From assembly GCA_023386955.1 (NCBI GenBank), contig JAEWIS010000039.1, forward strand, positions 62,001 to 126,000: a stretch of 64,000 bases of DNA, given 5' to 3'. Source of the DNA: Bacillota bacterium. Lineage in GTDB: Bacteria; Bacillota; Bacilli; Paenibacillales; NBRC-103111. The translations under genes were made by a program, and so were the position numbers. This document shows positions 28,300 to 35,748 of this stretch, in pieces; position 1 is the stretch's first letter; each line of letters opens with the position of its first letter. The notes below the pieces were generated by a model that worked only from the letters and a program-made list of their open reading frames with translations, made no database searches and was not told the origin of the DNA.

Positions 28300-28698
28300 T
28301 TATACTTTCTCGTCTACTACCATTCCGTTCATTTCCATAAAGCGGGCTACCATATCAAGGATTTTTTCCGGAGGAATTTCACGAATCAATTCTCCAGTCG
28401 ACTTATTCATAACTTTGACTACAATAGTATTAGTTTTTTGGTGAACAGATCGCTCAAATGAGGTTGATGGTCCTTCAATTGCTTTGATCGCTTTATCGAT
28501 TGTCCGTATAAATTGTTCATCACCAGGAGAGAGTTTAACTCCCTGCATCTCAGCCTTTGTTAGTGCATCTACACTCTTGATATCTCTAGCTTGATCCTCA
28601 GGAGCAGACTTATCTTTATTTCCGCCCACTGCTGCTATATCACCACTATAATTGGCTGAAACATTCTTTGTGCTCATGTTGGATATCGGCAAGGACAT
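28300..28698 (-). CDS. flaG: FlaG family protein
   Basis: A 132-residue protein with a variable N-terminal half and the conserved FlaG core: FERSVHQKTNTIVVKVMN, STGELIREIPPEKILDMVA and FMEMNGMVVDEKV. FlaG influences filament length and is typical between hag and fliD. ATG at 28698 is chosen because GGAGG lies 9 bases upstream; a GTG two codons earlier is too close to it. First gene of its transcription unit. Confidence 0.92.
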   Translation of the reverse strand: MSLPISNMSTKNVSANYSGDIAAVGGNKDKSAPEDQARDIKSVDALTKAEMQGVKLSPGDEQFIRTIDKAIKAIEGPSTSFERSVHQKTNTIVVKVMNKSTGELIREIPPEKILDMVARFMEMNGMVVDEKV

Positions 28699-28733
28699 GA
28701 CCACACACCTCCGAATCGTATTCTTATACCATT

Positions 28734-28761
28734 ATATCGGATACAAAGCTAGCTTCTGTTA
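28734..28761 (-). promoter_or_regulatory. Candidate sigma-D promoter of flaG-fliD-fliS-fliT
   Basis: Minus-strand TAAC (28761-28758), a 16-base spacer and TCCGATAT (28741-28734). The -10 box matches GCCGATAT in 7 of 8 positions. The same TAAC and 16-base spacing precede hag. Confidence 0.65.
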
Positions 28762-28770
28762 GCGGAAAAT

Positions 28771-28804
28771 AAAAACACCCCAAACTCTTTAAGAGTTTGG
28801 GGTG
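28771..28804 (-). terminator. Rho-independent terminator after hag
   Basis: Perfect inverted repeat CACCCCAAACTCTT / AAGAGTTTGGGGTG followed by TTTTT on the minus strand, 14 bases after the hag stop. It isolates the highly expressed flagellin gene from flaG. Confidence 0.92.
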
Positions 28805-28818
28805 ATAGGGGCTGAGGA

Positions 28819-29589
28819 TTAACGCAGGAGGCTCAGCACGCCTTGAGGTTGGGAATTGGCTTGTGCCAGCATCGCTTGGGATGCTTGCAGCAGGATGTTG
28901 TTTTTGGTCAACTCAACCATTTCCTTGGCCATATCAGTATCACGGATACGGGATTCGGCAGCAGTCAGGTTTTCTACAACAGTACCCAAGTTGTTGGAGG
29001 TGTACTCCAGTTGATTTTGCTTAGCACCCAGCTTAGCGCGCTCAGTGGATACATTCTTAATGGCGTCTTCAATACCACCGATAGAAGTAGTCTTTGTAAG
29101 ACCAGTGATACCATCGGTCGAAATAGAAGAAACTTTGATTTGTTGACCCTTAACGTCAGCAATTTGAACCTTAACACCGGAAGTAATCTTGATACCATTG
29201 AACTTTGTTTCAGTCATGATAGTATCGATTTGCTCACCCAGAGCGTCCAGCTCTTGGTCAATGTTATCCTTGTCGCCATCGCCATATGTACCGTTCAGCT
29301 TTTGAACATTCAGTTCCTTCATCCGGGTCAGCATGGAGCTGATTTCATTCATCGCGCCTTCTGCGGTTTGTACGTAAGAAATACCGTCTTGCGTATTCCG
29401 TTGCGCTTGCTCCAAACCACGGATTTGGCCACGCATTTTTTCAGAAACTGCCAGGCCAGCAGCGTCATCAGCAGCACGGTTAATCTTCAGACCGGAAGAC
29501 AGCTTTTCCATGTTCTTGCCAGCGCTAACGTTGTTAAGGCCCATGTTGCGGTGGGTGTTCAATGCGGTAATATTGTGGTTAATTCTCAT
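28819..29589 (-). CDS. hag: Flagellin
   Basis: A 256-residue flagellin. N-terminal MRINHNITALNTHRNMG and EKLSSGLKINRAADDAAGLA form D0/D1, and the C-terminus ends ANSQPQGVLSLLR. Only a short middle segment (about 115-160) lies between them, so there is no large D2/D3 domain. Ser/Thr-rich middle stretches (KVSSISTDGITGLTKTT) are possible glycan sites for the neighbouring Maf. ATG at 29589 is chosen because GGGAGG lies 9 bases upstream and the protein then begins like all flagellins. It has its own promoter and terminator and a leader with candidate CsrA sites. Confidence 0.97.
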   Translation of the reverse strand: MRINHNITALNTHRNMGLNNVSAGKNMEKLSSGLKINRAADDAAGLAVSEKMRGQIRGLEQAQRNTQDGISYVQTAEGAMNEISSMLTRMKELNVQKLNGTYGDGDKDNIDQELDALGEQIDTIMTETKFNGIKITSGVKVQIADVKGQQIKVSSISTDGITGLTKTTSIGGIEDAIKNVSTERAKLGAKQNQLEYTSNNLGTVVENLTAAESRIRDTDMAKEMVELTKNNILLQASQAMLAQANSQPQGVLSLLR

Positions 29590-29595
29590 TAGAAT

Positions 29596-29632
29596 CTTCC
29601 TCCCTGAATGTTGTTCATCCACGTCCATGTGG
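29596..29632 (-). promoter_or_regulatory. Candidate CsrA-binding leader of hag
   Basis: Two GGA motifs lie in the leader. One is in the hexaloop of a 4-5 bp hairpin, CCAC-ATGGAC-GTGG (29632-29619). The other overlaps the ribosome site, in CAGGGAGGA just before the start. This is the arrangement by which CsrA represses hag in Bacillus subtilis, and csrA and fliW are the next genes upstream. Confidence 0.6.
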
Positions 29633-29683
29633 AATATTGTCGCTTGAATTAGGTCGGCCGCCCTATATCAAGCTCTATTATTT

Positions 29684-29711
29684 ATATCGACAGCACTCAG
29701 AAGGAATGTTA
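29684..29711 (-). promoter_or_regulatory. Candidate sigma-D promoter of hag
   Basis: Minus-strand TAAC (29711-29708), a 16-base spacer, and GTCGATAT (29691-29684), 7 of 8 matches to the sigma-D -10 box. It begins 5 bases beyond the csrA stop. It predicts a leader of roughly 90 bases. Confidence 0.7.
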
Positions 29712-29715
29712 TAGC

Positions 29716-29952
29716 TTATTCTTCTTTTTTTCGGCTTTTTATCTTTTTTAGAGACGCAATTTCAAAAGGTATACGGGCAGACTCTTCGTTTGCCTCTTTA
29801 ATGCTGGCGTATAGCTCTTTACGGAGAATCTCTATACTCCGTGGAGCTTTGATACCGATTCGGATGTTATCAGAATCTACGTCCAGAATTGTAATCTCGA
29901 TGTCATCCCCAATAATTAAGGATTCTCCTTTTTTTCTAGACAGAACCAGCAT
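29716..29952 (-). CDS. csrA: Carbon storage regulator CsrA
   Basis: A 78-residue RNA-binding protein starting MLVLSRKKGESLIIGDDIEI, with IRIGIKAPRSIEILRKELY completing the beta/alpha core. CsrA dimers bind GGA hairpins; in Bacillales the target is the hag ribosome site, and FliW antagonises it. ATG at 29952 is chosen because GGGAGG precedes it and it gives the canonical N-terminus. The start lies 17 bases inside the 3' end of fliW, so the two are translationally coupled. The C-terminal lysine-rich tail is a little longer than usual. Confidence 0.96.
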   Translation of the reverse strand: MLVLSRKKGESLIIGDDIEITILDVDSDNIRIGIKAPRSIEILRKELYASIKEANEESARIPFEIASLKKIKSRKKEE

Positions 29953-30397
29953 TGCTCTCACCTCCCTCTGCAACAACAGGAAAGTGAATGGAATGCCGTG
30001 TACCGTACTTTGTGTTATTCAGTATGACTTGCTTGCCTGATTTCCTTTTATTATTCACAACAATGGGGGCCACTAGATTCAAAGTTGCTTCCTCGATTTT
30101 CTCCTTTACAGTCACAATGCTGCGAATAATAACATCCTCGTGATCTGTAATTTCCAATTCTTCAATAGCTGTTGATGGAAGCTCAAACTCATAAGACTTA
30201 AAAAAGATAAACGGGTCTACAACAACGAAGGCCAATCCTTCGTCGTCGGTTGATTGAAGGTATGCGAAAGGTGTTTCCTCCAGTTCCAAAAGCACATAAT
30301 TCTTATGCAATTCAAATCCCGGAATTCCTTGATTAAATGAAATAATTTCTGAAGATTCAATCTCTAACTCACCAAACCTTGTTGTGTTCACAATCAT
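29936..30397 (-). CDS. fliW: Flagellar assembly factor FliW
   Basis: A 153-residue protein with the family pattern: TTRFGELEI, FNQGIPGFELHKNYVLLEL, FAYLQSTDDEGLAFVVVDPFIFF, and a late NLVAPIVVNNKRKSGKQVIL. FliW binds CsrA and flagellin in turn, so CsrA is released to repress hag when flagellin accumulates. It overlaps csrA. A terminator-like hairpin separates it from the upstream gene, so read-through or an unseen promoter must supply it. Confidence 0.95.
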   Translation of the reverse strand: MIVNTTRFGELEIESSEIISFNQGIPGFELHKNYVLLELEETPFAYLQSTDDEGLAFVVVDPFIFFKSYEFELPSTAIEELEITDHEDVIIRSIVTVKEKIEEATLNLVAPIVVNNKRKSGKQVILNNTKYGTRHSIHFPVVAEGGESNAGSV

Positions 30398-30419
30398 GCA
30401 CCCGTCACTCTCCCGTTCA

Positions 30420-30461
30420 AAATTAAAAGAAGCTATAGATAGTTCTATTCTACAGCTTCTT
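30420..30461 (-). terminator. Terminator-like hairpin between the DUF6470 gene and fliW
   Basis: A 13-bp stem with one G-U pair (AAGAAGCTGTAGA / TCTATAGCTTCTT) and a 9-base loop, followed by TTAATTTT on the minus strand. It would split the flgM-to-yviE transcript from fliW-csrA. Confidence 0.75.
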
Positions 30462-30479
30462 CGTATGAAACAAAACTGA

Positions 30480-31052
30480 CTATACTAGTATGTCCAATGC
30501 TGGAGGGGTAATAGTCACCGCGGCATATTGCTGCATATAAATTTTAACGTTACCTCGATGATATTCAACATCTGTTCGGAAAGGCTTGTACTGCTTTTCC
30601 ACTTTTCCTAGTTCCACCTGGATTTCAGCTTGTCGGGGAGTAATGAAAATATCGATATTGTCGGAAGAAGCCGGACCAAAGTATTGGGGCCTTGGCTGCT
30701 CTCCATAAGCCGCCTCGTTCATAATTGACCCTATGGGGTTTTCCGGGTTACTGAGATCAGCCAGTTGATTTCCCTTCTCCACGGTCTGTTGAATATTCTG
30801 CAAAGCAATACCGGGCATCTGGGAATAGATATTCAACGCTTGAGATACTCCCACTCCCCCATTAAATGCAGCCCAGAAACGATCTAAATCAATGTCCATT
30901 ATTGCTGCAGGTTGTTCGATATGCAAGATAGGGGCAGTTGTCTCCACATTCAATTCGGCCTTAACTTGTGAAATCTCATACCTGCCTGCTGACGATTCAA
31001 TTCCTATTCGTGCAAATTGCTGATGAATTTGAATTTGCGGCAAAGGAATCAT
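30480..31052 (-). CDS. yviE: DUF6470 family flagellar-operon protein (YviE-like)
   Basis: A 190-residue protein with no signal peptide. It starts IPLPQIQIHQQFARIGIES and contains QPAAIMDIDLDRFWAAFNGGV and VEYHRGNVKIYMQQYA, fitting the YviE/DUF6470 family always found between flgL and fliW in Bacillales. Its function is unknown, though the position suggests a role in late assembly. The spacing to flgL is 11 bases. AGGATGATC serves as a weak ribosome site. Confidence 0.8.
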   Translation of the reverse strand: MIPLPQIQIHQQFARIGIESSAGRYEISQVKAELNVETTAPILHIEQPAAIMDIDLDRFWAAFNGGVGVSQALNIYSQMPGIALQNIQQTVEKGNQLADLSNPENPIGSIMNEAAYGEQPRPQYFGPASSDNIDIFITPRQAEIQVELGKVEKQYKPFRTDVEYHRGNVKIYMQQYAAVTITPPALDILV

Positions 31053-31063
31053 AAAGGATCATC

Positions 31064-31963
31064 CTAACTCAAAAAGCTTACCAGGGTAGGAGTAATAATC
31101 TTGGCTCCTACAGCAAGAGAGGCCTGGTAGATGTTATCGTTAATTTTTGATTGAATGAGTACCTTTTCGTAGTCGATATCTTCTGTTTTGGATTGAAGAT
31201 CCGTTAAAATGACCTCCAGATCATTTAATCTGCCCTCCATTAATTCAACCCGGTTCACTTTTGCACCAATACTAGCACGCTCACTAATTACCGTATCGGA
31301 TCGGGTAGCAATATCCGACAACAAATTGCGAGCATCCTCTATTTTTCCTCCAGTAAGAGCAGCAGATAGCTTGTCCAAGATGTTAAATACATTGTCCGCT
31401 TCTCCCGGCTTTCCAAAAACACCGTTTCCTGAAACATTGACTGAGCTCACAATACCTGCACTTAATTGATACGTTACATCGCCAGAATCCGTCAGCGCTG
31501 AAGCTGCCAGGGCCGCATCTTGATATGGTTGCTTATTATAATTCTGTCCGTTAAAGATGTACTTCCCATTTATTTGGCTATTCCCAATGTTGATCAACTG
31601 ATTCTTGAGTTCTACAACTTCATTGTTAATGCTATCTAAACCACTTTGTGTATTCGTACCGCTTGTGGCTTGTACTGTGAGTTCTTTAATTCTATTCATG
31701 ATCGTACCAGCCTGGTCCAGCATCTTATCCGAAAAACTGAGCCACGACAATGCACTCCCCACATTATCCTGATACTGGCCATTGGAGGATAGCTCGCTAC
31801 GGTAACGCAACGCGTACGTGACACCAACCGGATCGTCTGAGGGTTTGTTAATAGACCGCCCTGTAGACATCTGATTCTCAATTTGTGACATACGGGCCAT
31901 ATTGGAATTCAGGTTGCGCGTTAATTGGGTTGTAATCATTCCCTGTGTTACTCGAATTGCCAC
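31064..31963 (-). CDS. flgL: Flagellar hook-associated protein 3
   Basis: A 299-residue FlgL: IRVTQGMITTQLTRNLNSN and QMSTGRSINKPSDDPVGVTYALRYRSEL at the N-terminus, and DYEKVLIQSKINDNIYQASLAVGAK at the C-terminus, match the flagellin-like D0/D1 of hook-filament junction proteins. GTG start with a G-rich ribosome site. It follows flgK by 14 bases. FlgK and FlgL together join hook and filament. Confidence 0.96.
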   Translation of the reverse strand: MAIRVTQGMITTQLTRNLNSNMARMSQIENQMSTGRSINKPSDDPVGVTYALRYRSELSSNGQYQDNVGSALSWLSFSDKMLDQAGTIMNRIKELTVQATSGTNTQSGLDSINNEVVELKNQLINIGNSQINGKYIFNGQNYNKQPYQDAALAASALTDSGDVTYQLSAGIVSSVNVSGNGVFGKPGEADNVFNILDKLSAALTGGKIEDARNLLSDIATRSDTVISERASIGAKVNRVELMEGRLNDLEVILTDLQSKTEDIDYEKVLIQSKINDNIYQASLAVGAKIITPTLVSFLS

Positions 31964-31977
31964 TTTAACCCCCCCTA

Positions 31978-33570
31978 TTAGCGTCCGACAACGCCCATGC
32001 TATTAATGATTTTGTCTAGAATCTGGTCCATTGTGGTCATAAATCGAGCCGATGCGTTATATGCATGCTGATACATAATCATGCTGCTCATCTCTTCGTC
32101 AATTGAAACTCCGCTCACAGATTGCCGATTGCTTTGCACCTGACTTACCAATGAGTTCTGATTGTTCATCTGCCGGGTTGCTTCTTGGGATTGTACGCCC
32201 AATTGACCTACAATGGAACCAAAATAATCGTCAATTGTTCCGTTAAGAGTAGAGCCATTGCTTAAGGGGAAAGTAAACTTTTGATTCTTTAATTCGCTTG
32301 TTATCAACGCCAAGGTATTATTCCCCTTAACCGCTGTGGTGCCAGAGCCGGTTCCCACCGTTCTCAAAGAAGTGGCGATGCGGCTTGGATCTTGAACAAT
32401 AAGAGAATTGAGAGAGATAGTTGCTGCTGTGATCGTTGAACCGGAACTTGCCGTAAAGAAATCAATTCCTTGCTGATAGGTATCAGTCGCGGTATAGCCC
32501 AACTTTTGAAGGCCATTCAGGCCATTCACCAGAAGAACCATTCCGGAAGCATCTGTAACTTCTTTATTGGCATCGGTAATGGCAACATCAGTTGTTGTAC
32601 CATCCGCATTCACCTTAGTTACAGTCGACCCAACCGGGAGAACCGAACCCACAGGCACTGTAACCTTGACTTGACCATTTGCTACGGAATTAGCCAGTGT
32701 ATCCAGTTGATTTTGGTAATCAGTCACAAATGTGTCCCGTGAAAAAATCATACCATATATTTCTCCGCTGTTTAATGTTCCGGAGTCAAAAGCTTCCTTT
32801 AAAGAGTCGACAGTTAAAGGAGTGGTGGCTTTTCCCGTCACCAGGCTAGTTCCGCCCAGAGAGAGGATGTTGTACCCTTGGGGAGTATCTTGAACTGTTA
32901 TGTTAAGGATCTTGGACAACTTGTCCGTGAGCAGGTCGCGCTGGTCCCGGAGATCATTGGCGTCGTTTCCCAATCCTTCAATTCTTTGAATTTCACCATT
33001 TAAATTAGAGATAGAGGATAGGATGGAATTGGTTTCCGTAATCTTAATAGAAATATTACTGTCCAAGTCTTTGTTCAAATCACTCAGTTTTTTGCTGGTA
33101 TAATTAAAGGCATCCGCCAAAGCAACTGCGTTTTCTCTTACAATTTTGAGCCCCGTTAGGTCACCGGGATTATTGGCCAGATCGGACCATGCCTTCCAGA
33201 AGTTATCCAATACTGTACGGATACCAGTTTCAGAAGGTTCATTCATAATGCTTTCCAATTTATCAAGAGTGTCCGCTTGAATAGTCCAATTTCCCAGAGA
33301 CTTATTTTCGTTGCGGTACTGGTCATCAAGGAATTTTTCACGGATCCGAGTAATGGAGGTAAACTCAACGCCTGTCCCCAACTGCCCAGGTGTGCTTGAG
33401 CTCATAAGCCCCACAGCTTCCATCGGCCTTGAGGCAGTCATGTTGACGGTTTGCCGCGAGTAGCCTTCCGTATTGGCGTTGGCAATGTTGTGTCCTACTG
33501 TGCTTAATGCAGTCTGCTGGGTGAACAGGCTCCGTTTGGCCGTTTCCAGACTATGAAAAGTGGATCTCAT
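31978..33570 (-). CDS. flgK: Flagellar hook-associated protein 1
   Basis: A 530-residue FlgK: MRSTFHSLETAKRSLFTQQTAL, VGHNIANANTEGYSRQTVN, and the C-terminal GVSIDEEMSSMIMYQHAYNASARFMTTMDQILDKIINSMG (seen as two shorter blocks) are the family's terminal signatures. The central variable domain includes VTVPVGSVLPVGSTVTKVN. AGAGGAG precedes the ATG. It is 21 bases downstream of flgN, its export chaperone. Length is usual for Bacillales. Confidence 0.96.
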   Translation of the reverse strand: MRSTFHSLETAKRSLFTQQTALSTVGHNIANANTEGYSRQTVNMTASRPMEAVGLMSSSTPGQLGTGVEFTSITRIREKFLDDQYRNENKSLGNWTIQADTLDKLESIMNEPSETGIRTVLDNFWKAWSDLANNPGDLTGLKIVRENAVALADAFNYTSKKLSDLNKDLDSNISIKITETNSILSSISNLNGEIQRIEGLGNDANDLRDQRDLLTDKLSKILNITVQDTPQGYNILSLGGTSLVTGKATTPLTVDSLKEAFDSGTLNSGEIYGMIFSRDTFVTDYQNQLDTLANSVANGQVKVTVPVGSVLPVGSTVTKVNADGTTTDVAITDANKEVTDASGMVLLVNGLNGLQKLGYTATDTYQQGIDFFTASSGSTITAATISLNSLIVQDPSRIATSLRTVGTGSGTTAVKGNNTLALITSELKNQKFTFPLSNGSTLNGTIDDYFGSIVGQLGVQSQEATRQMNNQNSLVSQVQSNRQSVSGVSIDEEMSSMIMYQHAYNASARFMTTMDQILDKIINSMGVVGR

Positions 33571-33591
33571 GTTCGTTCTCCTCTCGGCCCT

Positions 33592-34092
33592 TTACGCCCT
33601 GGAATCAAAGAAACCGCTTCGTTTGCCGTACCCCGTAGATTGCTGCTGCGGGTTCTGGTACACGGCCTCGTCCTCTGCCCCTACCAGCAAATTCAATGAA
33701 TAATCGATAAAGGCTAGGGACTGCTTCGCCAGTTCCTGATTGAGCTTATTCGCAGCCTTTAAACTCTCCAACACCTCAAGCAGCTGTGCTTGGGCTTCGA
33801 TAAGCGCCTGTTTTTCGCCTGCCTTCACAATGATCCGGGTCAGGTCACTTACGGTAATGGCGGGATTGGGACGGTATCCCTTGCCCACCAGATATCGGTC
33901 TGCTTCGAACACACGCTTCTCTTCCAGTTCGCTCACGCGCTTTACGAGCTTGGACTCCTTATTGACCAGACCATTCAGTTGATCCACCTGGTTGTGTATG
34001 ATGGCTTCCTTCTTCTGGGAGGCCAATTCGAGAAGCTGCTGATGGAGCCCCGTCATTTCCTGCATGATATCAACGATTTCCTGGATGGCCAA
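33592..34092 (-). CDS. flgN: FlgN family flagellar export chaperone
   Basis: A 166-residue, mostly coiled-coil protein (LHQQLLELASQKKEAIIHN, VNKESKLVKRVSELEEKR), matching FlgN/YvyG, which escorts FlgK and FlgL to the export gate. A TTG start is used, with GAGG 10 bases before it. Its place between flgM and flgK is the standard Bacillales order. The last 20 residues are Gln/Gly rich and likely disordered. Confidence 0.88.
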   Translation of the reverse strand: MAIQEIVDIMQEMTGLHQQLLELASQKKEAIIHNQVDQLNGLVNKESKLVKRVSELEEKRVFEADRYLVGKGYRPNPAITVSDLTRIIVKAGEKQALIEAQAQLLEVLESLKAANKLNQELAKQSLAFIDYSLNLLVGAEDEAVYQNPQQQSTGYGKRSGFFDSRA

Positions 34093-34116
34093 GGGAATTC
34101 AACCTCGTTTCGTTTG

Positions 34117-34368
34117 CTATTTCAAATACGGCCAAAGCTTCTCGGCCACTTGTTTGGCGTCCACGTGATAGGTTCCGGTGGATACGGCTTTCTTGAGCTC
34201 ATCGAGCTTTTCGGAGTTGCGGACGCTGCCTAAGAGCTCCTTGGCTTCTGTCGAAATCTGCACCTCATCCTTCCGGGATGCTCTCGAAGCGGCAGAGGCT
34301 TGGCTGCCTGCTGCGGTTTTCCTGTACGGATTCACATTTCCCACGCGGGAAGGTTCGTTTATTTTCAT
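34117..34368 (-). CDS. flgM: Anti-sigma-D factor FlgM
   Basis: An 83-residue protein with the FlgM pattern: MKINEPSRVGNVNPYRK, a disordered Ala/Ser-rich middle, then DEVQISTEAKELLGSVRN, KLDELKKAVSTGTYHVDAKQVAEKL. FlgM binds sigma-D until the hook is complete. ATG at 34368 is chosen because the GAGG of GAGGTGAGG lies 8 bases upstream. A sigma-D-like promoter lies just upstream, which would create the usual feedback on its own sigma factor. Confidence 0.94.
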   Translation of the reverse strand: MKINEPSRVGNVNPYRKTAAGSQASAASRASRKDEVQISTEAKELLGSVRNSEKLDELKKAVSTGTYHVDAKQVAEKLWPYLK

Positions 34369-34392
34369 TATCCTCACCTCATTGTCAGGTCA

Positions 34393-34431
34393 AATAAAAG
34401 AGCCGATAATCGTATATCCCTATTATCGGCT
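34393..34431 (-). terminator. Terminator between yvyF and flgM
   Basis: A 10-bp stem (AGCCGATAAT / ATTATCGGCT) with an 11-base loop, followed by CTTTTATTTG on the minus strand. It lies 28 bases after the yvyF stop and overlaps the flgM promoter. Confidence 0.8.
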
Positions 34432-34450
34432 GAAACCTCGGCATTATTTA
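34423..34450 (-). promoter_or_regulatory. Candidate sigma-D promoter of flgM
   Basis: Minus-strand TAAA (34450-34447), a 16-base spacer and GCCGATAA (34430-34423), 11 of 12 matches to the sigma-D consensus. The -10 box lies inside the 5' arm of the terminator hairpin at 34401-34431. Confidence 0.7.
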
Positions 34451-34458
34451 GTTGATTA

Positions 34459-34890
34459 TCAAAACCGGTCCTTCTGCAGGCGGTCCTTGATATTATAGCT
34501 GACGCTTTCGGACTGTTTATGTTTCATGGAATCCCGGCGCTGCTCATCTTCCTTGGCATGCTGCATATCCCGGGTGATCTTTTTCCGGCAATCCTGGCAG
34601 ATGTGTCCTTCCTTGATCGGTGCACCACAGGATTCGCAAGGGTAAAACATGTTGGGCATATTTAAAATGGAGATGCGCCCTTCGCGGATAAACTTCACAA
34701 TCTGACGGAACGGGATCTCGGTTTCATCGCTTAACTGCTGGATGGTGCAGCCTCTGTTTTCTCTTAAATATTTGGCGGCAACCTCGTACATCTTATCGAT
34801 TTCCTTTACGCATGCTGGACAAACTTCATGAATATTATTCTTGGCATAAAGTCGGCCGCAGCGGCTGCAATTATCTACATTCAAACTCAT
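34459..34890 (-). CDS. yvyF: TIGR03826-type flagellar-region protein (YvyF)
   Basis: A 143-residue protein with two zinc-ribbon-like cysteine pairs at the N-terminus (CSRCGRLY, CPACVKEI), a helix-turn-helix-like middle (CTIQQLSDETEIPFRQIVKFI), and a second zinc ribbon (CESCGAPIKEGHICQDC), then a basic tail. This matches YvyF, encoded between comFC and flgM in Bacillales. The protein may bind nucleic acid. ATG at 34890 is chosen because AAAGAGGTG precedes it; an upstream in-frame ATG has no ribosome site. Role unknown. Confidence 0.85.
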   Translation of the reverse strand: MSLNVDNCSRCGRLYAKNNIHEVCPACVKEIDKMYEVAAKYLRENRGCTIQQLSDETEIPFRQIVKFIREGRISILNMPNMFYPCESCGAPIKEGHICQDCRKKITRDMQHAKEDEQRRDSMKHKQSESVSYNIKDRLQKDRF

Positions 34891-34965
34891 TGAAGGCACC
34901 TCTTTCCCGGCTTCCTGTCCATCTAGCATACGATATTTTGGGAACCCCGACAATAGTGAATATCA

Positions 34966-35748
34966 TCACCTCGCCCAGCACAAACCATAGATTCTGGCCT
35001 GGGGTAAACTTTCGCACAAGGCCTCTGCACATTGGGTCAAGGTGCTCCCTGTGGTATAAACATCATCTACAATGAGAATTCGAAGCCTCCGCCGTCGGGC
35101 AGCACGCTGAAGCTTAACGGCTCGTCCGGGAATAACAGCAAAGGCGCCCCGCATATTCGCCATCCGCTCTTCACGGGATATTTTGCTTTGTTTGCCCGTA
35201 TGCCGCTGCCGTGTCAGAAGAGAAACCACTGGAAGACCTACCTGCTCGCCCAAAATAACAGCCATTTGCTCCGCCTGGTTAAACCCTCTCTCCGCCGCCC
35301 GCTCCGGGCTAACCGGCACGAAGGTAATACAGTCGAACCCCCGCTTCTCGATGGCAGGGTCCAGCATATACAGACGGTAAGCATGCACCAGCATACGCCC
35401 GAGCAAAACCCGCAGCCTCTCGTTGCCCCGGTACTTGTACGCAGCCAGAAGCTCCCTCATGCCATCATCGTACCTGACGGCACTGCGGTTCATTATTAGA
35501 GCCCGCGGCCCCAGTCGAAGGCAATCAGGACAGGCCTCTGCCCGCCCGCACACCGGACATTCCACCTCCCGAATCCAGGGAATAGCTTGAAAGCAGGAGT
35601 CGCATACCCGAAGCGGATTCCAGCCGGCATACTGCCTGGCTTGTCCACAGGAGCTGCATAAGCGCGTTGGGGGAGCGATAAGGCGGGCCGTGTTGTGAAG
35701 GATCCATTGATGGAGAGCCTTCAGATGCATGCTCCGCAATCCTCTCAT
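34966..35748 (-). CDS. comFC: Competence protein ComFC (phosphoribosyltransferase-like)
   Basis: A 260-residue protein. Four CxxC pairs (residues 31/34, 49/52, 64/67, 73/76) form an N-terminal zinc-binding region. The C-terminal phosphoribosyltransferase domain has FVPVSPERAAERGFNQAE and the PRPP loop ILIVDDVYTTGST. ComFC works with ComFA to pull transforming DNA through the membrane. Its ATG overlaps the comFA stop as ATGA, giving coupling. Length is slightly longer than B. subtilis ComFC. Confidence 0.9.
   Translation of the reverse strand: MRGLRSMHLKALHQWILHNTARLIAPPTRLCSSCGQARQYAGWNPLRVCDSCFQAIPWIREVECPVCGRAEACPDCLRLGPRALIMNRSAVRYDDGMRELLAAYKYRGNERLRVLLGRMLVHAYRLYMLDPAIEKRGFDCITFVPVSPERAAERGFNQAEQMAVILGEQVGLPVVSLLTRQRHTGKQSKISREERMANMRGAFAVIPGRAVKLQRAARRRRLRILIVDDVYTTGSTLTQCAEALCESLPQARIYGLCWAR

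Noticed and set aside
28843..29592. A 249-codon plus-strand open frame opposite hag.
   Set aside because: Flagellin is certain on the other strand, and the frame shows no ribosome site or motif.
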